Part shown: positions 52,804-60,364 of the stretch, one piece after another
Numbering within the stretch: position 1 is the stretch's first letter
Layout of the letters: the number at the start of each line of letters is the position of its first letter
Source: Leptospira bouyouniensis
Lineage (GTDB): Bacteria; Spirochaetota; Leptospiria; Leptospirales; Leptospiraceae
Length of the DNA stretch: 64,000 nucleotides
NCBI RefSeq assembly: GCF_004769525.1
Contig: NZ_RQFT01000001.1
Location: 62,001 to 126,000 of the forward strand
Direction: 5' to 3'
The notes under the pieces: generated by a model
Seen by the model: only the letters and a program-made list of their open reading frames with translations
Told to the model about the DNA's origin: nothing
Database searches by the model: none
Position numbers and translations under genes: made by a program

Positions 52804-53706
52804 GTGAAAACTTCTCCCCCCTCGTTCCTTCGTTCTGTCTTAGAACTCAATTTGACGATCCTCATTATGGGGAACGTCACTTTGTTTGCCAAACTCCTTC
52901 CTTTCCCTGCGGTCACCATCATCTCGGGTCGCGCTTTGTTTTCCGTTTTGATCTTGGGTTTGTTTTTTGCACTCCGACGTAAGTCCATATTGTATAAAAA
53001 TTTTAAGGACTTTAGTTTTGTTTTTGGGATTGGAATTTTATTTGCTTTGCATTGGGTTACATATTTCCATTCCATCCAGGTTTCTACGGTTGCGGTTGGG
53101 ATGTTGTCCCTATTCACCTATCCTGTGTTTTCTGCCATCTTAGAACCTTTGTTTGGTGGAAAGAAGCCAGAACCCTTTGCATTATTTCTTGCTTCATTTT
53201 CACTCTTCGGACTTTTTCTCATTGTGCCTGATCTGTCTTGGGACAACCAAATGTTCCAAGGTGTGGTTTGGGGAGTGGTATCAGCTGTATTGTATGCGAT
53301 CCGCAACTTACTCACAAAAGAGATGCATGTACATTATCCAAGTTCTCAAATTCTATTCACACAACTCTTTGCAACCTCACTTTTATTACTCCCGTTTGCT
53401 GATGGACTTTCCCAGATGCTTGCAGAACCCAAATACTTACTTTTTCAGGTGGTCTTGGCAGGAATTTTTACTTCCCTTGCCCATACAATTTGGATTCGGA
53501 GTTTGTCAAATTTATCTGTTACAACAGCAGGGACATTGTCTACCTTAAGTCCGATATACGGAAGTTTGGCGGCCTGGTACTTTCTTGGGGAAGTACCACC
53601 GGATCGATTATGGCTCGGTGGAGGGGTGATTTTGTTTTGTGCTGTGATGGAAGTATTTCGGAAACAAAATGAAAATAAGCCAATTGAAAAAGGGGAAAGG
53701 GATTAA
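52804..53706 (+). CDS. EamA-family (DMT) transporter
   Basis: This protein of about 300 residues has ten helices in two EamA repeats. The first repeat begins with LNLTILIMGNVTLFAKLL, and ISGRALFSVLIL and LHWVTYFHSI are typical; the second has GVVWGVVSAVLYAIRNLLTKE and LSPIYGSLAAWYFLGE, a strong EamA signature. Substrate unknown. The frame opens with TTG at 52786, but GTG at 52804, five bases after AGGGA, is the better start. It overlaps the convergent HtrA-like gene by four bases. Confidence 0.88.
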   Translation: MKTSPPSFLRSVLELNLTILIMGNVTLFAKLLPFPAVTIISGRALFSVLILGLFFALRRKSILYKNFKDFSFVFGIGILFALHWVTYFHSIQVSTVAVGMLSLFTYPVFSAILEPLFGGKKPEPFALFLASFSLFGLFLIVPDLSWDNQMFQGVVWGVVSAVLYAIRNLLTKEMHVHYPSSQILFTQLFATSLLLLPFADGLSQMLAEPKYLLFQVVLAGIFTSLAHTIWIRSLSNLSVTTAGTLSTLSPIYGSLAAWYFLGEVPPDRLWLGGGVILFCAVMEVFRKQNENKPIEKGERD

Positions 53707-54449
53707 TTTTCTCCTTTGAGTTCATCTAATTCATTTAGAATCGATTCTAATTCTAAAATATAAGTTGCCATTGCAAATTTATTAGTAAAAATTTCGTCTT
53801 CAAAATATAAATACGAAAATCCTACTAACTCACCTCTAATATTAAAAAGTAATCCTGGAACAGGTTTTATCCTAGCTCTGGATGAGATTAGAAGAGATTC
53901 TTTTGTTAAATAATTTGATTGAGGGTAAATTTCATCACTGAAGTTCATTTTCGAAATGAAGGTTATAACATTTTGTGATTTCTCTTTTCGATTATGTGAG
54001 ATTAGAATTAAAAATTGTCCAATTGATAGTTTTAAATTTTTGGGTAAACGAGTCGGTTTTAAATCGCTATTGTTTGGAATTCTTAAAATTGCAAGATTAT
54101 TTTTCTCATCGATAGTTACAAGTTTAGAAGGGTATTTTTTCCCATCTGCAAGAGTAATTTCCAGATTCGAAGTATGATTTCGAAGTGCATATCGGTTTAT
54201 AATGACTATGCCATCTTTATTATAGATTACTCCGACTCCAAGTTCGATGGAAGTTTGAGCTTCGGTATTCGCATTTTCTCCATCTTTTACGCTCACTATT
54301 ACAATTGAATTTTTTACATCATTAAAAATAGATTCAGATAAATTGATAAAAACAGATTCATCGAAATCTAAACTGACACTCTGTGCAATGATGGTATTCG
54401 TTTGGAAAATAACTAAAATTTGAACGATAATTTTAAATATATATTTCAT
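53703..54449 (-). CDS. HtrA/trypsin-fold pseudoprotease, exported
   Basis: This 248-residue protein has a signal peptide (KIIVQILVIFQTNTIIAQ) and one trypsin_2/HtrA-like domain. The fold is recognisable from GVGVIYNKDGIVIINRYAL, ITLADGKKYPSKLVTID, NNLAILRI and LLFNIRGELVGF. All three catalytic positions are changed: His to Tyr87 in NRYAL, Asp to Asn118 in NNLAIL, and Ser to about Val197 in PVPGLLFN. There is no PDZ domain. The gene is visibly more AT-rich than its neighbours, possibly a sign of transfer. It likely binds rather than cleaves. Confidence 0.7.
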   Translation of the reverse strand: MKYIFKIIVQILVIFQTNTIIAQSVSLDFDESVFINLSESIFNDVKNSIVIVSVKDGENANTEAQTSIELGVGVIYNKDGIVIINRYALRNHTSNLEITLADGKKYPSKLVTIDEKNNLAILRIPNNSDLKPTRLPKNLKLSIGQFLILISHNRKEKSQNVITFISKMNFSDEIYPQSNYLTKESLLISSRARIKPVPGLLFNIRGELVGFSYLYFEDEIFTNKFAMATYILELESILNELDELKGEN

Positions 54450-54769
54450 ATTTTGATCGAAGTTGAGTATCTATTGAGCGAAATGATTTCGTATGATAAG
54501 TCCAATTTTAAAGATTGAATCCTTTCAAGTATACTTGTACATAAACTTGTGTCGATTTAATTTTCATAGATAAGTTTTTATTCTACAACTAAAATCCATT
54601 GCCACCGATGGTAGCGGAAATCCTTTCTGGGAAAGTAAACAAACTGGAAACGATCAAAAGATTCCAGAAAGATTGGAGCGGACAGCGGGATCGCCTAATC
54701 GATGGAATGCGAATTGTCAAATCCATTGGCGAGGCGCCCCCTTAAATTCCAAACAAATTCAAAAATTAT
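54450..54769. other. 320-base gap with a GC-shifted core
   Basis: The first 150 bases are very AT-rich and show nothing clear. From about 54600 to 54745 the sequence becomes clearly richer in G and C and contains a 45-codon frame listed separately. The last 25 bases before the DUF302 stop are AT-rich again. Confidence 0.5.
54608..54745 (+). CDS. possible 45-residue ORF, GC-shifted
   Basis: ATG at 54608 to TAA at 54745 encodes 45 residues, with KVNKLETIKRFQKDW early and GMRIVKSIGEAPP at the end. Its base composition differs from both flanks. I recognise no domain and see no ribosome binding site. It may be a small gene, a fragment of one, or part of a dispersed repeat. Confidence 0.3.
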   Translation: MVAEILSGKVNKLETIKRFQKDWSGQRDRLIDGMRIVKSIGEAPP

Positions 54770-55159
54770 CTATTCGTGGAGGTGATGGATCACACGTACC
54801 AGTTTGTCTTGGACTTCTTTTGCGATGGTTTCTAGTTCGGAGTTTTGGACAAGTTTTGTCATGGTCATGGGATCAAAGATAGAGACTTTGATTTCTCCGT
54901 TTTTTTCTTCTGTCACTACTACGTTGCATGGTAATAACATCCCAATTTCGTCTGTGGTTTGTAAGGCTCTGTGCGCAAAGCTTGGGTTACAGGCTCCAAG
55001 GATTGTGTATCGTTTGAAATCGACTCCAATTTTGTCTTTTAAGGTTTGTTTGACATCAATGGTGGTAAGAACTCCAAACCCTTCTTTTTTGAGTGCATCT
55101 GTTGTGTCGAGAATCGTGTCTTCAAAACTCTTTTTTCTGTGTACGGTTAACCCTAACAT
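54770..55159 (-). CDS. DUF302-domain protein
   Basis: This 129-residue protein is a single DUF302 domain: SFEDTILDTTDALKKEGFGVLT, then YTILGACNPSFAHRAL and LLPCNVVV, all typical. The two cysteines (GACNP and LPCNV) are conserved in the family. Function is unknown, but DUF302 genes often occur with sulfur or copper regulators. GGAGGA precedes the ATG, and a CsoR/CstR-like palindrome lies just upstream. Confidence 0.88.
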   Translation of the reverse strand: MLGLTVHRKKSFEDTILDTTDALKKEGFGVLTTIDVKQTLKDKIGVDFKRYTILGACNPSFAHRALQTTDEIGMLLPCNVVVTEEKNGEIKVSIFDPMTMTKLVQNSELETIAKEVQDKLVRVIHHLHE

Positions 55160-55173
55160 AAATCCTCCGAATT

Positions 55174-55195
55174 CCTATACCCCATAGGGTATAGG
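55174..55195 (-). promoter_or_regulatory. CsoR/CstR-like operator upstream of DUF302 gene
   Basis: CCTATACCC-N4-GGGTATAGG is a perfect palindrome with nine-base arms, 15 bases before the DUF302 start. Runs of C and G flanked by TAT/ATA are typical of CsoR and CstR sites (ATACCCC...GGGGTAT). A possible -35 TTGCAT lies about 17 bases upstream of its middle, so a bound repressor would cover the -10 region. Confidence 0.65.
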
Positions 55196-55231
55196 AAGTT
55201 TTAAGAAGATGCAAGAGCTTTTTTCATTTTT

Positions 55232-55681
55232 TTAAGGAGAAGATTCTTTTTTGGGGAGTTTTTGCATCTCCTCAACGCTTGGCAGTTGATTGGATGCGTG
55301 CCTGATTTCACCTGAGGCATTGAGTAAAAAGTATTGGGGAAGAGCTTCGTTTTTTAAACTGGCAAATCTGTCATCGAGAATGAGAGTTTGGAATTCGTTG
55401 TCGCGAGGTGTGAAGTTGAGTAAGACATAGGTTCCGAGGTCTGGTTTTCCTTCCCCACATTCCAAACCTTTTAACATTTCACAACGGGATTTGGTGACTG
55501 CAAGTAAAATGAGTTTTCCTTCTCTCGAGGCTTGTCCAAATGCGAATGACTTATTGTGACCCCAGTGAATTTCTTCGCTCGCCATTTGGTTGATTTTGAT
55601 GTAACCAAAAACGAGTAGTAAAATAAAAAGTGGCATAGCCAAAAAACCGACGAGGTAAAAAACGCGAGAATATTTCTGCAT
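55232..55681 (-). CDS. membrane-anchored thioredoxin-like protein without CxxC
   Basis: This 149-residue protein has an N-terminal helix (FLAMPLFILLLVFGYI) and a soluble part that resembles a thioredoxin-like fold: GKLILLAVTKSRCEMLKGLECG occupies the active-site position, followed by YVLLNFTPRD and LPQYFLLNASGEI. The two cysteines are seven residues apart, so the usual CxxC is absent. Family assignment is tentative. It lies 72 bases before the DUF302 gene on the same strand. Confidence 0.5.
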   Translation of the reverse strand: MQKYSRVFYLVGFLAMPLFILLLVFGYIKINQMASEEIHWGHNKSFAFGQASREGKLILLAVTKSRCEMLKGLECGEGKPDLGTYVLLNFTPRDNEFQTLILDDRFASLKNEALPQYFLLNASGEIRHASNQLPSVEEMQKLPKKESSP

Positions 55682-55821
55682 ACAAGTCTATGGAAAGGAA
55701 CTGTCCCATTCCCGCCAAGTTCAATTTTTAAGCTTTCGTAAAGCTAAAACTTTAAAAAAAACTACACTCTCTTCTTCCCATTCCTATTCTGGTTCAAAGA
55801 GAGAATCCTTAGGAGTATTTA

Positions 55822-56667
55822 ATGGAGATTTGGTACACAGAAAAATTGGAATTAGAAAAAGGGCGAGCTGTTAGTTACCGAGTAACAAAAACAATCGAAA
55901 GCCTACAATCTCCGTTCCAAAAAATTGATATATTTGAGACACAATCATTCGGTCGTATGTTTACACTTGATGGTGTAACAATGGTTACCAACAAAGATGA
56001 ACATTCTTACCATGAAATGATTGCTCATATTCCTATGATGAGCCATCCCAATCCAGAATCAGTTCTTGTGATTGGAGGAGGAGATGGTGGAACCGTTCGT
56101 GAAGTTTTGAAACACTCATCAGTCAAAGAAGTTGTGTTATGCGAAATTGACAAAGCAGTTGTCGACATCAGTTATAAATACTTTCCTGAATGTGCAGATG
56201 CCATGAAAGATCCGAAAGTTATCCACCATTATGATGATGGAGCAAAATTTGCGCGTGATAATAAAGGAAGATTTGATGTAATCCTTGTTGATTCCAGTGA
56301 CCCAGTTGGTCCTGCAGAAGTATTATTTAAGGAACCATTCTTTCGCGATATGGCAAGTGCCTTAAAACCAACAGGGATCATTGCCACACAAGCTGAATCG
56401 TTTTGGTACCATGGTGATGTGATCACTTCACTTTTTGAATTCATTCCTAAGATTTTTCCTGAGTATGGTTACTATTACACAACCATCCCAACTTATCCTT
56501 CCGGGATCATTGGTTTTACTTTTTTATCCAATGCTATTGATCCATATTCGGTCACACCAGATCCGAAACGTGTGCCAAAAGGTCTTAAGTATTATAGCCC
56601 TGAAATCCATAAAGCTGCTTTTGTTTTGCCTGAATTTGCAAAAGCATACATCAAACGAAAAGGTTAA
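55822..56667 (+). CDS. speE: spermidine synthase (polyamine aminopropyltransferase)
   Basis: This is a 281-residue enzyme that transfers an aminopropyl group from decarboxylated S-adenosylmethionine to putrescine. The cofactor-binding motif LVIGGGDGGTVREVLKH and the catalytic-loop motif VDSSDPVGPAEVLF are intact, as is LDGVTMVTNKDEHSYHEMI. The ATG follows TTAGGAGT. It is the first gene before the outer-membrane protein gene, six bases downstream. Confidence 0.95.
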   Translation: MEIWYTEKLELEKGRAVSYRVTKTIESLQSPFQKIDIFETQSFGRMFTLDGVTMVTNKDEHSYHEMIAHIPMMSHPNPESVLVIGGGDGGTVREVLKHSSVKEVVLCEIDKAVVDISYKYFPECADAMKDPKVIHHYDDGAKFARDNKGRFDVILVDSSDPVGPAEVLFKEPFFRDMASALKPTGIIATQAESFWYHGDVITSLFEFIPKIFPEYGYYYTTIPTYPSGIIGFTFLSNAIDPYSVTPDPKRVPKGLKYYSPEIHKAAFVLPEFAKAYIKRKG

Positions 56668-56673
56668 AACTTT

Positions 56674-57933
56674 GTGAAATTTCGATTTGTTTCCAATTTC
56701 ATTTTTTGTTTTTCCCTTTTGGGAAGTGCAAATGTTTTGTTAGCGCAAGAAACAAAAGCAACAGAGATGGAATTGGAAGCAGAATCGTATGAAGAACGCG
56801 GGTATCCTAAACGTGCGAACCTCATCCGAGAAAAAATCAAACGAATACGGAAAGAAAACTTTCAAACCAAAAATCCAGAGCCCGTTTACATTCCTTCCAA
56901 TGCAACATTACCTTCGACAAACAATGGTTCGCTTTCGTTTTTGGATGGGACCTGGGAGTTTGGATTTAGGTATATTCGTCAATACGCTGATTTTCGGTCT
57001 GGCAAGGAATGGGCGTTAGATGATGGCCAAGTGGCATCCCAAGCAGGGACACCCTATCTGCCAAGGTCTCCGATAGGGTACCAAAACATCAGAAGCCTTC
57101 CTTATTTGATGGAATGGGAAGAAACAAGGAAAAATTCAAATACATTTTCACCAAAAATTTCTTACCAACATAGTTCCAAAAAGTGGGGAATCGAATACAT
57201 GTACCTGCAATTTTTCACGACTAGGAATTATTTCTCATTTGGTGATATAGGTGGTTTTCAATCTGGTTATCAGACGGATCGTTTTATGGGTGCTGATCAT
57301 AAACTCATTGTCCAAATTTTTGAGGACTATTCGCATAACAAGAAGTTTGTTTGGGAATTTGGTTTACGGATAGGGTCTCTCAGTACCAATTCTTCCCAAC
57401 ATTCCCAGACATTGGGCCAAACTGGTTTGTTTCGGGATACCATCCAATATGTAGCTCCGAGTACTGGTTTTAAGTTTGTGCACCAATTTTTTGAAAACTA
57501 CTCTTATGAGTTAGGTGGGGATCTGTTCTTTACCCCTGTGGGTAATCTGAAATATAGAAGGGATAGTTTCACTAGTATAGGTGGGATGAGCCGTTTTAGT
57601 GGGGAAAGGGTTGTGACAGATGAAGTGTATTCTTTGTTTTCAGAAAATAGGATACAAACCACGATCTTTGGGTTAAACATTACAACCCAATTGAACTGGG
57701 CACCTTTCCAAAATCACAAATTCCATTTAGGACTCCAATCCATCCAATACAATTGGCGTGCCAATGAATCGGAGCTACCTGGAATACGGGCACTCAACCC
57801 AGAATCCTATTTGGCTGGGGCACGAGATTATTATTTGAGTTCTGCGTTTTATGAAGCAGATGGGGGGAAAGGTCGACCCATCCGATCGTATCACATTTCA
57901 AATTTGTACTTTGGGTATACGTATGTTTTTTAA
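56674..57933 (+). CDS. predicted outer-membrane beta-barrel protein
   Basis: This is a 419-residue exported protein starting with GTG at 56674. Signal peptide about residues 1-24, then a short Glu/Lys-rich helix (residues 30-65), then alternating aromatic strands (WEFGFRYIRQY, WGIEYMYLQFF, FVWEFGLRIGS) ending in YFGYTYVF with a terminal Phe, the usual barrel-assembly signal. It resembles a family of leptospiral outer-membrane proteins, but I cannot name it securely. It heads a tightly spaced operon with two lipoproteins and pyrF. Confidence 0.65.
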   Translation: MKFRFVSNFIFCFSLLGSANVLLAQETKATEMELEAESYEERGYPKRANLIREKIKRIRKENFQTKNPEPVYIPSNATLPSTNNGSLSFLDGTWEFGFRYIRQYADFRSGKEWALDDGQVASQAGTPYLPRSPIGYQNIRSLPYLMEWEETRKNSNTFSPKISYQHSSKKWGIEYMYLQFFTTRNYFSFGDIGGFQSGYQTDRFMGADHKLIVQIFEDYSHNKKFVWEFGLRIGSLSTNSSQHSQTLGQTGLFRDTIQYVAPSTGFKFVHQFFENYSYELGGDLFFTPVGNLKYRRDSFTSIGGMSRFSGERVVTDEVYSLFSENRIQTTIFGLNITTQLNWAPFQNHKFHLGLQSIQYNWRANESELPGIRALNPESYLAGARDYYLSSAFYEADGGKGRPIRSYHISNLYFGYTYVF

Positions 57934-58648
57934 GATTTTGGATCGTTCCTATGTCTTCGTTTTAATCGTTTTTGGATTTTTACAATGTGGGATTTCATTG
58001 AGAGTGTATAGACCATTTCCCAATGAAAGGGAATATGATTTTGTTAAAAAAATGGATCATATTGTGATTCAAGTCAAAGGAGAAAATCGGATCCAAATGG
58101 GAGTGTATGATCCCTATTTTTTTGATTCAGAAGCTCTAACCAATGAATACGGTCCTCTCTCGTATTTGATACGAAAAGAACTTTCGATTCGAGAATCCCG
58201 TTATCCCTTGTTAATCGAAAGGGGTGGGACTATATTAGTCGAAGAATTTCAGTTGGTTTCGTTAGACCGATGTTCAAAAAATTTAACATTTGTTCGGTTA
58301 AAAGCAAAATTTCAAATCCGAGGTTTTGCAGAAGAGGAAATCAATTATTATGATGAAATCGATTCAAAAGTCACTAATTGTTATTTAACAGGGAGTATCA
58401 TTACATTGGTTCCATTGTTATGGTATGTTCCTTATAATGGATTTCGTGGGAATCGAGAAGACCAATTGAATCAATTAGGCCGAAATGCCTTGACAGAACT
58501 TTTCACTCAATTAGAAATCCATTCAGGTTTTATGGAAAAACCAAATGAGTCACAAAAATTAGAGGATCCTAAACCGATACCAAAACAAAATCCCACCAAA
58601 CAAGAGCCAATTGATCCTAAGTTAAAAGAAATCATGGATAGTTTATGA
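57923..58648 (+). CDS. predicted lipoprotein, unknown function
   Basis: The ATG at 57923 lies inside the end of the outer-membrane-protein gene (11-base overlap). The 241-residue product has a signal sequence ending FLQCG (lipobox), then an alpha/beta domain with a hydrophobic stretch near residue 155 (ITLVPLLWYVPY), and a Pro/Lys/Gln-rich tail. I do not recognise the family. It overlaps the next lipoprotein gene by ATGA. Confidence 0.6.
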   Translation: MFFKILDRSYVFVLIVFGFLQCGISLRVYRPFPNEREYDFVKKMDHIVIQVKGENRIQMGVYDPYFFDSEALTNEYGPLSYLIRKELSIRESRYPLLIERGGTILVEEFQLVSLDRCSKNLTFVRLKAKFQIRGFAEEEINYYDEIDSKVTNCYLTGSIITLVPLLWYVPYNGFRGNREDQLNQLGRNALTELFTQLEIHSGFMEKPNESQKLEDPKPIPKQNPTKQEPIDPKLKEIMDSL

Positions 58649-59523
58649 AACAATTTGGGATCTTACTGTTATTTGGATTTGTGATTTTGTTTTCCAATTG
58701 TTATTCTTTGGAAAAACCATATACATATGGAAACCCTTACCATCCAAGTCCTGAATTTACAGAAGATGATCCTCAATTTGAGGAAGGGGAGCCAGTTTGG
58801 ATTTTAGACCAAACAGGGAATTGGGTTTTTTCCCTACCTTCAAAACTGGTCTTATGGAATCGGAAAGCTGACAACCACCATATTTCAAAAGAAACAAAAG
58901 AATATTTGATTCGTTATATCAAAGAAAATAACCTAAGGGATGTTAAAGTTCGATTTAATCAATATGCTCCTTTATCTGAATGGAGACGATTGCCAAAAAA
59001 CAAAAACATCAACCCGGTGATCCGATATTTTTTTGGTTCTATTTCCCTCTTAGCATATACGTTTTTGCCAGGCCGGTTGTTTGCGGGAACAATTGGGGGT
59101 GACCATTACAATTCATTCACAAATACAATCAATATTTACTCAGACTTACCTCCGGTTGCCATCCATGAAGGTGGACATGCCAAAGATTTTTCGCAACGAG
59201 AGGAAAGAACATTATATGCCATTGTTTATGCAATCCCTGTTGTTGGATCATTGTACCATGAGGCAAAGGCTTCTGATGATGCTTTGAATTATTTTGCAGA
59301 AAAAAACGACGATGCCCAGTTGAATTCTTCATATGAATTATTAACTCCGGCTTATTCAACATATGTAGGTGGCGCTATTGGCGATGTTGTTGTGAATCCG
59401 ATTACTGCGGTAGCGGTGATCCCTGGACACATCTATGGTCGTTATAAAAAACGTGACATCCCCATTGAGTTAGAAAAGCGCAAACAAAAGAAAAAAATTA
59501 AGGAACCTAAATCCAACCCATGA
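58645..59523 (+). CDS. HExxH-containing lipoprotein, putative metallopeptidase
   Basis: This 292-residue predicted lipoprotein has a signal ending SNC. A zinc-binding motif HEGGH is seen at about residue 173 (PPVAIHEGGHAKDF), and a Glu-containing HEAKASDDALNYF follows about 30 residues later after a hydrophobic helix, an arrangement similar to M48-type peptidases. A further hydrophobic segment (about residues 128-145) precedes the motif, and the C-terminus is Lys-rich. Function is inferred only from the motif. It overlaps both neighbours by ATGA junctions. Confidence 0.65.
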   Translation: MKQFGILLLFGFVILFSNCYSLEKPYTYGNPYHPSPEFTEDDPQFEEGEPVWILDQTGNWVFSLPSKLVLWNRKADNHHISKETKEYLIRYIKENNLRDVKVRFNQYAPLSEWRRLPKNKNINPVIRYFFGSISLLAYTFLPGRLFAGTIGGDHYNSFTNTINIYSDLPPVAIHEGGHAKDFSQREERTLYAIVYAIPVVGSLYHEAKASDDALNYFAEKNDDAQLNSSYELLTPAYSTYVGGAIGDVVVNPITAVAVIPGHIYGRYKKRDIPIELEKRKQKKKIKEPKSNP

Positions 59524-60338
59524 ACTCATTTATCTCCAAATTTCATAATCGCCGAGACCAACTTCGGTCCCAACTTTGTATTGGAATTGATCCAGAATTA
59601 GAAAAATTACCAAAAGTTTGTTTGGAATCAAAATCTCCCCTTGTTCATTTTTCAGAAACCATTGTCCGTTACACCCATCAGTATGCCGTTGCTTGGAAAC
59701 CAAACATTGCCTTTTTTGAACGATTGGGGGCAGAGGGATATTTTGCATTAGAACATATGGTCCACTTAATGAAAGAGGTTTCTCCCCTTGTACCGATTGT
59801 GATGGATGCCAAACGAGGGGACCTTGCCAATACCGCCAAAGAATATGCGAAGTATTTTTTCCAAACATTAAAGGTGGATGCCCTCACTGTGAACCCTTAT
59901 ATGGGCCGTGATAGTCTTGTTCCTTATTTGGATCTTGGTGGTTATCTCTTTGTATTAGGGTTAACCTCCAATCCAAGTTCTTCAGACTTTCAAAAGTTAA
60001 AAACAAGTGAGAATGATTTGTATTTATACGAAGAGGTGAGTGACCAAATGGCTCTTCTCTCTGAATCCTATCCAAACCAAGTGGGACTTGTGGTTGGGGG
60101 AACCCATCCTTCGGAAATCGAATCGTTACGAAACCGCCATCCGCATCTTTGTTTTCTTGTCCCTGGATTCGGTGCCCAAGGTGGAGATTTAGAATCGATC
60201 ATAAGAGCCTCTGGGAAAGAAGCTCTCATCAATTCCTCACGAGGCATCACACTCAGTACCCTTGCAGAAAATTATGGCGAAGTAGCAAAAAAGAAATCAG
60301 AAGAAGTGCATTTGATGATGAACCATCTCATCCCTTAA
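59520..60338 (+). CDS. pyrF: orotidine 5-phosphate decarboxylase, type 2
   Basis: This 272-residue OMP decarboxylase makes UMP in pyrimidine synthesis. The catalytic motif is VMDAKRGDLANTA, and VDALTVNPYMGRDSLVPYL and LVPGFGAQGG are typical of the type 2 (longer) subfamily. The N-terminal LCIGIDPELEKLP also fits. It begins in the ATGA overlap with the HExxH lipoprotein gene, an unusual neighbour for a nucleotide enzyme. Confidence 0.93.
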   Translation: MNSFISKFHNRRDQLRSQLCIGIDPELEKLPKVCLESKSPLVHFSETIVRYTHQYAVAWKPNIAFFERLGAEGYFALEHMVHLMKEVSPLVPIVMDAKRGDLANTAKEYAKYFFQTLKVDALTVNPYMGRDSLVPYLDLGGYLFVLGLTSNPSSSDFQKLKTSENDLYLYEEVSDQMALLSESYPNQVGLVVGGTHPSEIESLRNRHPHLCFLVPGFGAQGGDLESIIRASGKEALINSSRGITLSTLAENYGEVAKKKSEEVHLMMNHLIP

Positions 60339-60364
60339 CGGTCTAATCACCATTAGGGAAACAA

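Noticed and set aside
55731..55745. AGCTTT-CGT-AAAGCT hairpin between the thioredoxin-like and speE genes
   Set aside because: Short stem with a three-base loop and no T-tract; lies upstream of both divergent genes, so not a terminator and too short to call an operator.
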